44,396 nt of DNA from SCGC-AAA076-P13 sp964613455 (GCA_964613455.1 CAZTGS010000008.1:1-44396); one strand, 5' to 3'; shown: positions 9,890 through 18,747, numbered from the stretch's first letter. The notes: generated from the letters alone by a model not told the origin. Made by a program: numbers and translations.

Positions 9890-10437
9890 TATATTAATAC
9901 CTTCAAGTCTTTAAGTATTTTCTTAGGGTCTGTTAAGGGATTAAAGTACATGACAGCCCTTCCATAGGGATCGATTATGAAAATCGGGTTCTCGTCATAC
10001 ATATTTATTGTAGAATTTTTTTGAAGGACGTTAAGTAGTACGCCATTCAAATCATTAATAAGTTCTGTTCTTGGATAGGTATCTATAAGTTGATCAATGC
10101 CTTCTTTTATTTGAACATTAGAGTAAAAAGCAACTCTTTTGATTCTATAAATATCTCTATTCAATGCAACATTGAGCTGGCGCATTAAGTAAAGAGAATC
10201 TGAGGCTTTGGCTGGGTTTGTTATATAAACACCCATAACCCATTTGCCATCTTGAAATTCTATTAGTGTCTCTTTCTCGTTCTTGTTGAACTGTTCAAAA
10301 TTGAAATAGCTCTTAAAGAAGACTCCGTTGTTCTTTGTTCCTTCTGGTGAGAAACCATAAGTAAAGTACAAGGAAGAGAAAGTTACGACCAATATTGGTG
10401 TTAGTAATAATACTGCTAAAAATATTTTATTCTTCAT
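9889..10437 (-). CDS. SCO-like membrane-anchored protein lacking cysteines, cox cluster
   Basis: 182 residues with one N-terminal hydrophobic anchor (about 5-25) and a soluble domain. The C-terminal part, NPIFIIDPYGRAVMYFNP then a PKKILKDL-type helix, resembles the end of the SCO/thioredoxin fold (IDP-x-G-R-x-x-x-Y). The protein contains no cysteine at all, so it cannot bind copper or exchange disulfides as SCO proteins do. A hypothetical of similar size sits between SURF1 and COX15 in the Pseudomonas cox cluster. It overlaps the SURF1 gene by 11 bp. Role in oxidase assembly is inferred only from position and fold hints; it might act as a scaffold. Confidence 0.7.
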   Translation of the reverse strand: MKNKIFLAVLLLTPILVVTFSSLYFTYGFSPEGTKNNGVFFKSYFNFEQFNKNEKETLIEFQDGKWVMGVYITNPAKASDSLYLMRQLNVALNRDIYRIKRVAFYSNVQIKEGIDQLIDTYPRTELINDLNGVLLNVLQKNSTINMYDENPIFIIDPYGRAVMYFNPLTDPKKILKDLKVLI

Positions 10438-11134
10438 TTTTTTTAAACCCTAACCATATATACATTAAACATAAAGCCAGCCACATGGTAAACCATTGAG
10501 CTGAGTATCCGTAGTGCTTAGCCGGCATCATATTGGTAGGAATAATCCTTATATAATCCAAACTATCATTTAACAACGGGTCTGCAACTAATACAAAAGA
10601 TGCCAGTTGCTCATTATATTCTTTAGCTATCACTTTTAGGTTTTTTGTTTGAGATACTTTTGGCCATTGTGAGGTTACTAAATCATCTGAGAGAACAAAA
10701 CCCAACTCTGGGTCTTCTAAAACACCACTTACCTTAACTTCTGCATCATTGATATTTATATTAGGAAGAATATTCCTAGACCCACTTTGTTGAATCCACC
10801 CCCTATCTACAAGCAATACTAAATCTGATTCCTTGATTTTTAAAGGCGTTAAAACCTTGTAACCAACCACCCCTCTATTAATAATATTATCAAGGAGTAT
10901 CTGCTTAGAGCCGTCCCAAGTTCCCTCAACAAAGACTCTATCCCATTTAATTGAATCAGTAGAAAAGTAAGACGGATCTTCTTTAAGGTTGTTGTTAAAT
11001 TCTTCTATTATATTGCTCTTATTCTGACCTCTTTCTATTTGCCACAAACCAAGAGCAAAAAATACACAAGCAAAGAATACAAAAAAGATTGTTACTCGTT
11101 TGCCGGGATTAAATTTATTTCTTTTCATATCCAT
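10427..11134 (-). CDS. SURF1-family cytochrome oxidase biogenesis protein
   Basis: Assists heme A insertion into oxidase subunit I. The 235-residue protein has the family architecture: an N-terminal membrane helix ending in ALGLWQIERGQNK, a periplasmic domain with LLVDRGWIQ and VSGVLEDPE, and a C-terminal helix introduced by the hallmark HYGYSAQWFTMWLAL. The ATG at 11134 is followed by a second in-frame ATG two codons later. Between this start and the divergent DUF2909-like gene lie only 28 bp, including the palindrome AAGAATTCTT (11135-11144). Confidence 0.93.
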   Translation of the reverse strand: MDMKRNKFNPGKRVTIFFVFFACVFFALGLWQIERGQNKSNIIEEFNNNLKEDPSYFSTDSIKWDRVFVEGTWDGSKQILLDNIINRGVVGYKVLTPLKIKESDLVLLVDRGWIQQSGSRNILPNININDAEVKVSGVLEDPELGFVLSDDLVTSQWPKVSQTKNLKVIAKEYNEQLASFVLVADPLLNDSLDYIRIIPTNMMPAKHYGYSAQWFTMWLALCLMYIWLGFKKNEE

Positions 11135-11162
11135 AAGAATTCTTTTGTTCTAAAATACTCCA

Positions 11163-11381
11163 ATGCTAAAAACACTAATATTTATCGATGTATTTCTAAT
11201 CATGGTATCACTTGGAAGTGGTCTTTATTTTCTAATAGTTGATCAAGGCAAACCTGAAAGTAAAAGAACTGTTTATAGTCTTGGTTTTAGGGTTGCTTTA
11301 GCTGCAATATTAATCATGTTAGTAACTATTGGTTTAATAACTGGTGAACTTGGTAATAGTGTCCCTTGGGACGGTTCTTAA
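11163..11381 (+). CDS. DUF2909-like twin-transmembrane protein
   Basis: 72 residues with two hydrophobic helices (about 4-26 and 44-62) joined by a polar loop containing KPESKRTVYSLGFRVALA, as in the DUF2909 twin-transmembrane family found within gammaproteobacterial cox clusters next to the coxC and SURF1 genes. It lies on the plus strand inside an otherwise minus-strand cluster. The 28-bp upstream spacer is too short for a normal promoter and leader, so transcription probably starts inside the SURF1 gene. Its stop codon abuts the coxC stop with no spacer. Function unknown. Confidence 0.78.
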   Translation: MLKTLIFIDVFLIMVSLGSGLYFLIVDQGKPESKRTVYSLGFRVALAAILIMLVTIGLITGELGNSVPWDGS

Positions 11382-12296
11382 TTATAGAATATAAACAAAC
11401 AAGAACAACATTACCCAAACCACATCCACGAAGTGCCAATACCATGAAGCAGCTTCAAATCCAAAATGATCATGATCTTCAAAATGACCAGCAAAAACAG
11501 ATCGAGCTAGCATTACTGCAAGCATTATTCCACCCATCATTACATGGAACCCATGAAATCCAGTTAACATAAAGAAAGTTGATCCATATATTCCTGAGTT
11601 TAGAGTTAAGCCATAATGAGCATAAGCTTCATAATATTCAGCTGCTTGAAGTCCAACAAAAATAAGAGCAAGAGTTACAGTTATTCCTAAAAAAGTATTA
11701 AATTTCTTTCTGTTACCATTTTTTAAACCTACATGAGCGAAATGAACAGTAACGCTAGAAGCTAAAAGAACAATTGTATTCCAAAGAGGAAGCCATTCTA
11801 GGGCATGTCCCCAACCTGGCCATGCCATACTTTTATCAGCTAAATCATATGCAGCTCCTTTATCAGGAGTTGTTATTAAAGGCCATGTGGATTCAAATCC
11901 ATCCCATAAATCAATAGCAGCTACGCCTATTCCTTTTTCGCCGACTCCACCCAACCATGGAACTGCAAAGGTTCTGACATAAAATAATGCGCCAAAGAAT
12001 GCTGCGAAGAACATTACTTCTGAGAAGATAAACCAAGCCATTCCGTAAACATATGATGTTTTTAATTGGTTGCTATCTAGACCGGCTAAGTGTTCTTTTA
12101 TGACCTGTCTAAACCAAAAAAATAGAGTTGTGAATAATGAGATAAGTCCTATGTATAAAATATAAACAGAGTTACTTTCTGGATCTCCAAGATTGTTAAT
12201 GGTGCTAGAAGCCCCCATTACCATTAAGAATAATGAAAAAGCCATAAAAATAGGAAATCTACTTTGATCAGGTACGTAGTAGTTTTGGGTGCTCAT
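11382..12296 (-). CDS. coxC: cytochrome c oxidase subunit III
   Basis: Seven-helix accessory subunit of the aa3 oxidase. 304 residues, opening with MSTQNYYVPDQSRFPIFMAF. Diagnostic segments include GMAWFIFSEVMFFAAFFGAL, TGFHGFHVMMGG and ASWYWHFVDVVWVMLFLFVY at the C-terminus. The large loop after the third helix (PWLGGVGEKG to the WPLITTP region) is that of the long proteobacterial form. It follows ctaG by 7 bp, as usual in this cluster, and ends flush against the opposing small DUF2909-like gene. Confidence 0.96.
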   Translation of the reverse strand: MSTQNYYVPDQSRFPIFMAFSLFLMVMGASSTINNLGDPESNSVYILYIGLISLFTTLFFWFRQVIKEHLAGLDSNQLKTSYVYGMAWFIFSEVMFFAAFFGALFYVRTFAVPWLGGVGEKGIGVAAIDLWDGFESTWPLITTPDKGAAYDLADKSMAWPGWGHALEWLPLWNTIVLLASSVTVHFAHVGLKNGNRKKFNTFLGITVTLALIFVGLQAAEYYEAYAHYGLTLNSGIYGSTFFMLTGFHGFHVMMGGIMLAVMLARSVFAGHFEDHDHFGFEAASWYWHFVDVVWVMLFLFVYIL

Positions 12297-12303
12297 ATTT
12301 TTC

Positions 12304-12864
12304 CTAATGCTCCATGTTCATTTCGTTGTGGGCGATAGCATCGTCCCTATAGTCTGTAATATCAAATATTGTGTATGACAAAATAACATTTTTAATATTT
12401 TTTGGCAGATCGTCTGAAACAAGAAGCTTAACTGGAAGAAGTGCTTCTTCTCCTGGCATTAGTTCTTGTTGTTCAAAACAAAAACATTCCAATTTTTTTA
12501 AGTGGGCCGCTGCATTTGAGGGAGCTACACTTGGAACAGCTTGAGCCATCATTTTTTTATCGGTAGTATTTTTGACATAAAACGTTGCTGTATAGTATTT
12601 ACCAGTAGAAATAGTCATTACTTCTTTAGAAGGCTTAAATATCCATGGCATATTTTCATTGTTGGTTGAGATGAACTGAAGGCCAAGCGGTCTTCCATCT
12701 TCTTTAACAAGGTCTTCTGAATAATCTGATTGAAATACCTTCCCATTAATGCCAGTTACTTCACAAAAAACATCATATAAAGGAACCAAAGCAAAGCCAA
12801 AAGCAAACATTAATGGGACTGCTATTACTAAGCGTCTTAAAGTTTTTTTAGCCTCAGGGTTCAT
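12304..12864 (-). CDS. ctaG: cytochrome c oxidase assembly protein CtaG/Cox11
   Basis: Inserts copper into the CuB site of subunit I. I place the start at the ATG at 12864-12862, giving 186 residues beginning MNPEAKKTLRRLVIAVPLMF. The frame is open 60 bases further upstream, but those 20 residues would lie inside coxA and are not family-like; the chosen ATG overlaps the coxA stop as TAATG. A single N-terminal helix is followed by PLYDVFCEVTGINGK, a periplasmic beta domain, and the copper site CFCF in the context LECFCFEQQELMPGE (about residue 125). Confidence 0.94.
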   Translation of the reverse strand: MNPEAKKTLRRLVIAVPLMFAFGFALVPLYDVFCEVTGINGKVFQSDYSEDLVKEDGRPLGLQFISTNNENMPWIFKPSKEVMTISTGKYYTATFYVKNTTDKKMMAQAVPSVAPSNAAAHLKKLECFCFEQQELMPGEEALLPVKLLVSDDLPKNIKNVILSYTIFDITDYRDDAIAHNEMNMEH

Positions 12865-14447
12865 TAGTCTATTTTTGGTGGCGTTGTGAATGTGTGATAT
12901 GGCGCTGGAGATGCGACTGTCCACTCAAGACCTCTAGCTCCTTCCCATACTTGATCTGTTGCTTTCTTACCACCCATTACAGTCTTAACAACTATAAATA
13001 AGAATAATAATTGCGATACCCCAAATAGGAATGCACCTACACTTGATATCATGTTCCAGTCAGCGAATTGCAATGCATAATCAGGAACTCTTCTTGGCAT
13101 GCCTGCTAGACCTATAAAATGCTGCGGGAAGAAAGTTACATTTACCCCTATGAATGAAAGCCAAAAATGAAGTTTGCCCAGCCTCTCGTCATACATATTT
13201 CCACACCATTTAGGTATCCAATAATAAACTGCAGCCATAATTGAGAATATTGCTCCAGGAACTAAAACATAGTGAAAATGCGCAACAACAAAATAAGTAT
13301 CATGATATTGAAAGTCTGCTGGTGTAATAGCTAGCATCAAGCCAGAAAAACCACCCATAGTGAATAGAACAACAAAAGCTATGGCAAATAGCATTGGGGT
13401 TTCAAAAGTTATTGACCCTTTAAACATTGTAGCTATCCAGTTAAAAACCTTAACTCCAGTTGGAACAGCTATGAGCATAGTTGCCCACATAAAGAATAGT
13501 TCAGCTGCTAGAGGAAGGCCCACGGTGAACATATGATGAGCCCAAACAACAAAGGATAGAATAGCAATCGATAACATTGCCCATACCATTGATGAATAGC
13601 CAAAAAGTTGTTTTCTTGAAAAAGTTTCAATAATATGTGAAACAATTCCGAAGGCTGGAAGAATCATAATATAAACTTCTGGATGTCCAAAGAACCAGAA
13701 AATATGCTGGAATAGAACTGGATCTCCACCACCCGCCGCATTAAAGAAACTAGTTCCAAAATGGATATCCATTAACATCATTGTTACAGCCCCTGCTAGA
13801 ACAGGCATAACTGCAATCAAAAGGTAGGCTGTTATTAACCAAGACCAAACGAATAGAGGCATTTTCATTAACCCAACGCCTGGAGCACGCATGTTCATGA
13901 TTGTAACTACAACGTTGATAGCACCCATGATAGAAGAGGCTCCCATGATATGAACTGAAAATATGAAGAAGGTAACACTAGGGGGAGCATATGTTGTTGA
14001 AAGAGGGGCATAAAAGGTCCAACCAAAATTTGGAGCTCCACCTTCCATAAATAATGAAGATAATAATATAAAGAAAGCAAAAGGCAGTATCCAGAAACTA
14101 AGATTATTCATTCTAGGCAACGCCATATCTGGGGCTCCTATCATCATAGGAACAAGCCAATTAGCTAGTCCCACAAATGCTGGCATTACTCCACCAAAAA
14201 TCATAATAAGACCATGCAGAGTAATCATCTGATTATAAAACTCAGGCTCTACTATCTGCATACCTGGTTGAAATAACTCAGCCCTGATAACCATAGCCAT
14301 AGCTCCACCAATAAGAAACATAGCAAAACTGAACCATAGATAAAGTGTTCCTATATCTTTATGATTAGTGGTGTACAGCCACCTTGTTAGTCCTTTGGCT
14401 GGACCGTGATGGTGATCGTCATGATGATTTTCTATTACTGCGCTCAT
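12864..14447 (-). CDS. coxA: cytochrome c oxidase subunit I (aa3-type)
   Basis: Catalytic subunit holding heme a and the heme a3-CuB centre. 527 residues, twelve helices, preceded by a His/Asp-rich tail (ENHHDDHHHGP). Ligands are visible: LHGLIMIFGG (heme a), FFGHPEVYIMILP with the His-Tyr crosslink pair and the proton-channel Glu of the A1 type, WAHHMFTVG (CuB His pair) and VAHFHYVLVPG (heme a3 and heme a histidines). The gene follows coxB by 21 bp and its stop overlaps the ctaG start. Assembly genes for CuA, CuB, heme A and heme insertion all lie in the same cluster, so the complex is self-sufficient here. Confidence 0.98.
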   Translation of the reverse strand: MSAVIENHHDDHHHGPAKGLTRWLYTTNHKDIGTLYLWFSFAMFLIGGAMAMVIRAELFQPGMQIVEPEFYNQMITLHGLIMIFGGVMPAFVGLANWLVPMMIGAPDMALPRMNNLSFWILPFAFFILLSSLFMEGGAPNFGWTFYAPLSTTYAPPSVTFFIFSVHIMGASSIMGAINVVVTIMNMRAPGVGLMKMPLFVWSWLITAYLLIAVMPVLAGAVTMMLMDIHFGTSFFNAAGGGDPVLFQHIFWFFGHPEVYIMILPAFGIVSHIIETFSRKQLFGYSSMVWAMLSIAILSFVVWAHHMFTVGLPLAAELFFMWATMLIAVPTGVKVFNWIATMFKGSITFETPMLFAIAFVVLFTMGGFSGLMLAITPADFQYHDTYFVVAHFHYVLVPGAIFSIMAAVYYWIPKWCGNMYDERLGKLHFWLSFIGVNVTFFPQHFIGLAGMPRRVPDYALQFADWNMISSVGAFLFGVSQLLFLFIVVKTVMGGKKATDQVWEGARGLEWTVASPAPYHTFTTPPKID

Positions 14448-14468
14448 AAATATCTCTCTTTACTTATT

Positions 14469-15614
14469 TTAAATTTTTGGTTTTTTATATTCAACTATAT
14501 CTTTAGGGATAACTATTTCACCATCTCCACTTTCTGCATTTCCCCATGCCTGTCTTGTGTAAGTGATTACAGATGCTAGCTCAACTTCAGAAAGATAGCT
14601 GAATGAATTCATGGCAGCTCCTTGAACTCCCTCCATGAGAATTTCTACATGTCTGTCTTTATTATTTAATGCTATATCACTTCCTGCAAGCCCTGGAAAA
14701 ATTCCTTGAATTCCTTCGCCATTTGCTTGGTGGCATGCAACGCAATTTGTTATGTATACACTCTCACCTCTTGAGACAAGCTCTTCTGTGGTCCAATCTT
14801 TTGTTGTAAGTTCTGCCATCTTCATTGCAACTTCTTTCTTTTCAAAGACCCATTGATCGTATTCTTCTTGCTCAACAACCTTAACTACAATTGGCATAAA
14901 GCCATGATTCTTTCCGCATAATTCTGTGCACTTTCCTCTATATGTTCCTGGAACATCTACCTTAGTCCATGCCGTGTTTACAAAACCTGGAATTGCATCT
15001 TGTTTGATTGCAAATGCAGGCATCCACCATGAATGAATAACATCGTTGGCTGTAATTAAAAACCTAACCTTTTTTCCCACAGGTATCAAAACCATCTCGT
15101 CAACTTCTTGCAGATAATTTTCTCCCTTTGGAACAAGATTGTATATTTCATCTAAGTCTGTAGCAGGGTTAGAGAAAAAACTAATATCATCTTCTAAGTA
15201 TCGATACTGCCATTTCCACTGATAGCCGGTTACCTGAATGTTTACATCTCCCGCTTCATCATCATAAATTTTAACGAGGGTCTTAGATGCAGGAATTGCC
15301 ATTGCTATCAAAATTAGAAATGGAATAATTGTCCAAGCCATTTCAACCTTGGTGTTTTCATGAAAGGTTGCTGGAACTGGATTTTTTTTCTTTGTATGAG
15401 CATACATTGAATAAAACATAACACTGAATACTGCGATACCAATTGCTACACATATCCAAAATATCAACATGTGGAGTTCAAAAACTTCATTACTAATATC
15501 AGTAATGCCTCGAGTCATATTTAAGTCGAGCCAACCTGCTTTTAGGGAGTTTGAAAAAAGAAAAAGTGCAAAAACAATATTTTGCGGGAAATTCTTTAAA
15601 AATTTAAGCGACAT
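14469..15614 (-). CDS. coxB: cytochrome c oxidase subunit II with fused cytochrome c domain
   Basis: Electron-entry subunit. 381 residues: a signal peptide (hydrophobic core then LKA-GW near residue 27), two membrane helices, a cupredoxin domain with the CuA ligands CTELCGKNHGFM (cysteines about 227 and 231) and the docking segment HSWWMPAFAIKQD, then a C-terminal class I cytochrome c domain with CVACH (about 289-293) and a later methionine. The fusion is known in Pseudomonas-type aa3 and caa3 oxidases. First gene of the cox cluster; a TATAAT-like -10 lies about 52 bp upstream. Confidence 0.97.
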   Translation of the reverse strand: MSLKFLKNFPQNIVFALFLFSNSLKAGWLDLNMTRGITDISNEVFELHMLIFWICVAIGIAVFSVMFYSMYAHTKKKNPVPATFHENTKVEMAWTIIPFLILIAMAIPASKTLVKIYDDEAGDVNIQVTGYQWKWQYRYLEDDISFFSNPATDLDEIYNLVPKGENYLQEVDEMVLIPVGKKVRFLITANDVIHSWWMPAFAIKQDAIPGFVNTAWTKVDVPGTYRGKCTELCGKNHGFMPIVVKVVEQEEYDQWVFEKKEVAMKMAELTTKDWTTEELVSRGESVYITNCVACHQANGEGIQGIFPGLAGSDIALNNKDRHVEILMEGVQGAAMNSFSYLSEVELASVITYTRQAWGNAESGDGEIVIPKDIVEYKKPKI

Positions 15615-15665
15615 ATTTTTTTATCCTATGAAAGTGCTGAATAAAATAAAACTTACTGATAATCT

Positions 15666-15671
15666 ATTATA
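15666..15671 (-). promoter_or_regulatory. possible -10 element of the cox cluster
   Basis: On the minus strand TATAAT (15671 to 15666) lies about 52 bp upstream of the coxB ATG in the 133-bp yheV-coxB spacer. TGTGAT at 15695-15690 is 18 bp further upstream but is a poor -35. No hairpin terminator for the upstream purE-yheV block is evident, so readthrough is possible. Confidence 0.4.
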
Positions 15672-15747
15672 AGCTATTTATATAAACAAATCACATAAAT
15701 CTGTTAATAAATTTCGTGCATATAATATCTTTTTGTTGAGAGTTTTA

Positions 15748-15948
15748 CTAGCTTTTACGATTCTTAAAATCTTCTATATTAACAACCTTAATAACGTCAT
15801 TTTCTTTGACTTTAGCCTTAGGTCTAAATTCAGTAAAGTCACATTTAACACAGTAGATTTGATCGTCATCAGCATTAATTGCTATGGTATCTTGCTCTTT
15901 ACAAGATGGACATATTGCTCCAGCAATAAATTGGACAAGCTTTTTCAT
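15748..15948 (-). CDS. yheV: YheV-family (DUF2387) small zinc-ribbon protein
   Basis: 66 residues matching the YheV/DUF2387 putative metal-binding family: an opening KLVQFIAGAICPSCKEQDT corresponds to RFIAGAKCP in the E. coli protein, followed by YCVKCDFTEF. The two CxxC pairs (CPSC and CVKC) form a likely zinc ribbon. The start overlaps the aroE stop as ATGA (15945-15948), so it is cotranslated with aroE. Function is not established for this family. Confidence 0.8.
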   Translation of the reverse strand: MKKLVQFIAGAICPSCKEQDTIAINADDDQIYCVKCDFTEFRPKAKVKENDVIKVVNIEDFKNRKS

Positions 15949-16760
15949 TCTTTTAAGCTCTTTATATCTTCTAAAACTTCTTTGGTTGCTGGGAAAACTC
16001 CAAACCAGAGATTAAAAGAATGGGCAGCCTGGTTTGCAAGCATTCCTATGCCATCGAAAACAATTGGTGAATAATCTGTTGCCCATGCACAAAATGGTGT
16101 GGAGTCTAGTGAATAATTTAGATCATAAAATACAGTTCTACTAGATGCTTCTAAATTCTCTGGAGCATTAAAGGCCCCTGTTAGGCCAGCTGAGCTTCCA
16201 TTAATAACAATGTCATATGTTTGGGTTTTATCTAATGCTGTTTCTATATTGCCATCATCGGTATATTTGTTTATAAGCTTCTGGGCCTTATCTGAACTGC
16301 GATTAGAAACAGAAATCTTTTTTGGCTTACCCTGCATTAACTTATATAGAATGCTTTCAACAGCCGCTCCTGCCCCGATAATTAAAATATTCTTGTTGAA
16401 TACATCAATATTCTTTGACTTCAGATCTTCCATGAAGCCAATGCCATCTGTTGTTTCTAGATCGTATCTATTATTAAGCTTAATAATGGTATTAACTGCA
16501 TTGATGTGTTTTGCCTCATTAGAAATATTTCCATTTAGTTCAGCTGCAAGTTTTTTTAATGGGAGGGTTACATTTAACCCTTTGGCATTAGGGTTTATAA
16601 AAAAGTCATCAATAAAGCCATTGAAGCTTAGGTCGTCAACTTTATAAGCTTGATAGTCTAGATTAATGCCTTCCTGTCTTGCAAATCGAGAATGAATGAA
16701 AGGGGAAAGAGAGTGGTCTATTGGGCATCCTATAACGCCTAATTTAAATATTTTAGACAT
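15945..16760 (-). CDS. aroE: shikimate dehydrogenase
   Basis: NADPH-dependent reduction of 3-dehydroshikimate to shikimate in aromatic amino acid synthesis. 271 residues, usual length. The substrate-binding domain has GVIGCPIDHSLSPFIHSRF and GLNVTLPLKK (catalytic Lys); the Rossmann domain has IIGAGAAVESIL followed by VSNRSSDKA; later INGSSAGL and GIGMLANQAAHSF, with the conserved Gln. It overlaps hemF by 8 bp and yheV by 4 bp. The hemF-aroE adjacency matches the Pseudomonas origin region. Confidence 0.95.
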   Translation of the reverse strand: MSKIFKLGVIGCPIDHSLSPFIHSRFARQEGINLDYQAYKVDDLSFNGFIDDFFINPNAKGLNVTLPLKKLAAELNGNISNEAKHINAVNTIIKLNNRYDLETTDGIGFMEDLKSKNIDVFNKNILIIGAGAAVESILYKLMQGKPKKISVSNRSSDKAQKLINKYTDDGNIETALDKTQTYDIVINGSSAGLTGAFNAPENLEASSRTVFYDLNYSLDSTPFCAWATDYSPIVFDGIGMLANQAAHSFNLWFGVFPATKEVLEDIKSLKE

Positions 16761-17658
16761 TCCAGTCTCTATTAATATATTCCAATAACTCTTTTTCCAT
16801 TTTTAAATAACTTTTATCTTTTTTATACGACCATTTAACATCACTCGGTAACGAAGCAAGAATTGAAGATATTCTTCCATTGGACTCAAGTCCAAATTTA
16901 GTGCCCCTATCATAAGCTAAGTTAAATTCAGCATATCTTCCTCTCCTATATAACTGGAATTCTTTATCTTTTAGCGAAAATTTTTGCTTTTTCCTTACGT
17001 TAGAGAGCTGTATATAAGACTCTTTGTATTGTTTAGCTATATCTAAAAGCATATTAGTAGTCTTTTCAAGACTCATTTGTGTAAAGTTATCGAAAAAAAT
17101 TCCTCCTATGCCTCTTCTTTCATTTCTATGTGGGATATTGAAATACTCATTGCAATTTTTAGAGAAAATACGGTAAAGGCCTTTTTTGTGATTATCCAGC
17201 ATTAATTTGGCGTCTAAGTGCCATTTTTTGCAGTCTTCTTCGTGCGCAAAAAAAGGAGTAAGGTCGTAGCCACCTCCAGCCCACCATTCTTTGATTGAGC
17301 CTTTTTTATCGAGTATACAAAACAACCTAATATTCATATGACTTGATGGGACATTTGGATTTTTAGGATGAGATATCACAGAAACTCCCATAGCCTGGTA
17401 GCCATATCTTGTTGATTTTAATAAAGAATTTCCAAGGGCTGCTTTAGGTAATTTTTTTCCAGAAATTGAGGAAAAGTTTACTGCACAATTATCAAAGAAA
17501 TTACTCTCCTGAATTGCGAATGTTGTGCCGCCTCCTCCCTCTGGCCTTTTCCAACGATCAAGTGAAATATTTAATTTATCTGGGCTGTCAATTTCTAGAA
17601 ACGCTTGCTTAATATCAGAGTGAGATTTCTTAAATATACTTTCTAAATCTTTAATCAT
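16753..17658 (-). CDS. hemF: oxygen-dependent coproporphyrinogen III oxidase
   Basis: Oxidative decarboxylation of coproporphyrinogen III to protoporphyrinogen IX, using O2. 301 residues (E. coli 299). Hallmarks: RPEGGGGTTFAIQ, GVSVISHPKNPNVPSSHMN, WWAGGGYDLTPFFAHEEDC, RNERRGIGGIFFDN and YRRGRYAEFNLAYDRGTKFG. Presence of the O2-dependent form fits the aerobic aa3 oxidase cluster nearby, which also consumes heme. One base separates it from tsaC, and it overlaps aroE by 8 bp. Confidence 0.97.
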   Translation of the reverse strand: MIKDLESIFKKSHSDIKQAFLEIDSPDKLNISLDRWKRPEGGGGTTFAIQESNFFDNCAVNFSSISGKKLPKAALGNSLLKSTRYGYQAMGVSVISHPKNPNVPSSHMNIRLFCILDKKGSIKEWWAGGGYDLTPFFAHEEDCKKWHLDAKLMLDNHKKGLYRIFSKNCNEYFNIPHRNERRGIGGIFFDNFTQMSLEKTTNMLLDIAKQYKESYIQLSNVRKKQKFSLKDKEFQLYRRGRYAEFNLAYDRGTKFGLESNGRISSILASLPSDVKWSYKKDKSYLKMEKELLEYINRDWNV

Positions 17659-17659
17659 T

Positions 17660-18220
17660 TTAATTTCTAATAATGTTTCTTGACTCTAGGTCTATAATTT
17701 TTGAAGGTGATTTATTGTCACCTAGCAAGGCATCATAATATGCAACATCCTTATCACCAAAAGTATCGATAATCTGATCAAAATTATTAATAGGATGTTC
17801 TCCAGATATATTTGCAGAAGTAGAAACTATTAACCCATTAAATACTTTAAAAAGAGTTTTTAAAGGATAGTGATTACTTACTCTTATTGCTATTTTTCCC
17901 GTTGAATTTGTTAAATGTTCCGGTAAATTTTTATTATATTTTAACAGTACTGTTACATGGCCCGGCCATACTGTATTGAGAAAATTTATATCAGAATCTT
18001 TAATATCTTTTAGATAATATTTTGCGCTTTCATATGACCCAGCTAACAAGATAAAGCTTTTATTTGTTGGTCTTTTTTTTAATTCGTGAACTCTTAGAAA
18101 ACTATTTTTATTGAAAGCATCGCAGCCAATCCCCCATACAGCTTCAGTGGGATGAATCAAAATTTTTCCGTTATTTAGCCAGTCAGACGAGGCTGAAATA
18201 TCTAAAGATTTATTATGCAA
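17660..18220 (-). CDS. tsaC: threonylcarbamoyl-AMP synthase (TsaC/YrdC/Sua5 family)
   Basis: Makes threonylcarbamoyl-AMP from Thr, bicarbonate and ATP for t6A37 of tRNAs. 186 residues, the short TsaC form without a Sua5 C-terminal domain. Family pattern: LIHPTEAVWGIGCDAFN near the N-terminus, ELKKRPTNKSFILL, WPGHVTVLLK, KIAIRVSNH and LIVSTSANISGE. The start is TTG at 18220, immediately after the purE stop (TAA-TTG); no in-frame ATG precedes the conserved core. The tsaC-hemF-aroE order is also found near the Pseudomonas origin. Confidence 0.93.
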   Translation of the reverse strand: MHNKSLDISASSDWLNNGKILIHPTEAVWGIGCDAFNKNSFLRVHELKKRPTNKSFILLAGSYESAKYYLKDIKDSDINFLNTVWPGHVTVLLKYNKNLPEHLTNSTGKIAIRVSNHYPLKTLFKVFNGLIVSTSANISGEHPINNFDQIIDTFGDKDVAYYDALLGDNKSPSKIIDLESRNIIRN

Positions 18221-18721
18221 TTATGAATTAAGAGCCTTATCTTTTTTAAGGACTTCTTCCCTCATGTTATTTTTATAACTATGAAGTTTTTCAGCTAAAT
18301 CCTCATCAGAAGTTGCTAATATTTGGACTGCCAAAATGGCACTATTTTTAGCTCCAGCTTTTCCAACTGCGACTGTTGCCACAGGAACTCCTGGTGGCAT
18401 CATGGCCGTAGAAAGCAATGAATCGATTCCTCCCATTCCTCCAGACTCAATTGGTATGCCAATAACAGGTCTAGTAGAATGAGCAGCAACAGCTCCTGCT
18501 AAATGAGCTGCCATACCGGCAGCTGCTATAAACACCTTACAACCATTATTTTCTGAAGTTTTGATAAGATCCATGACCTCATGAGGAGTTCTATGCGCAG
18601 ACATTACATTTTTAGTATAAGCAACGCCAAATGACTCTAAAATCGGAAAAATTGCCTCTACTATGGGCAGATCCGAGTCCGAACCCATAATTATTGCTAC
18701 CTGTGTTGCTTGATTTGTCAT
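18221..18721 (-). CDS. purE: 5-(carboxyamino)imidazole ribonucleotide mutase
   Basis: Class I PurE, converting N5-CAIR to CAIR in purine synthesis. 166 residues with VAIIMGSDSDLPIVEAIF, VMSAHRTPHEV, FIAAAGMAAHLAGAVAAHS, PVIGIPIE and the SGGMGGIDSLLSTAMMPPG segment. The partner purK is not adjacent, as would be common; tsaC follows with no gap. It is divergent from def across 65 bp. Confidence 0.95.
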   Translation of the reverse strand: MTNQATQVAIIMGSDSDLPIVEAIFPILESFGVAYTKNVMSAHRTPHEVMDLIKTSENNGCKVFIAAAGMAAHLAGAVAAHSTRPVIGIPIESGGMGGIDSLLSTAMMPPGVPVATVAVGKAGAKNSAILAVQILATSDEDLAEKLHSYKNNMREEVLKKDKALNS

Positions 18722-18747
18722 AATTTAATGTATTGTTATGTTATATG

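Noticed and set aside
12865..12924. Longer N-terminus for ctaG by 20 residues
   Set aside because: It would overlap the coxA 3' end, and the added residues are not like Cox11 proteins; the ATG at 12864 forms a normal TAATG junction.
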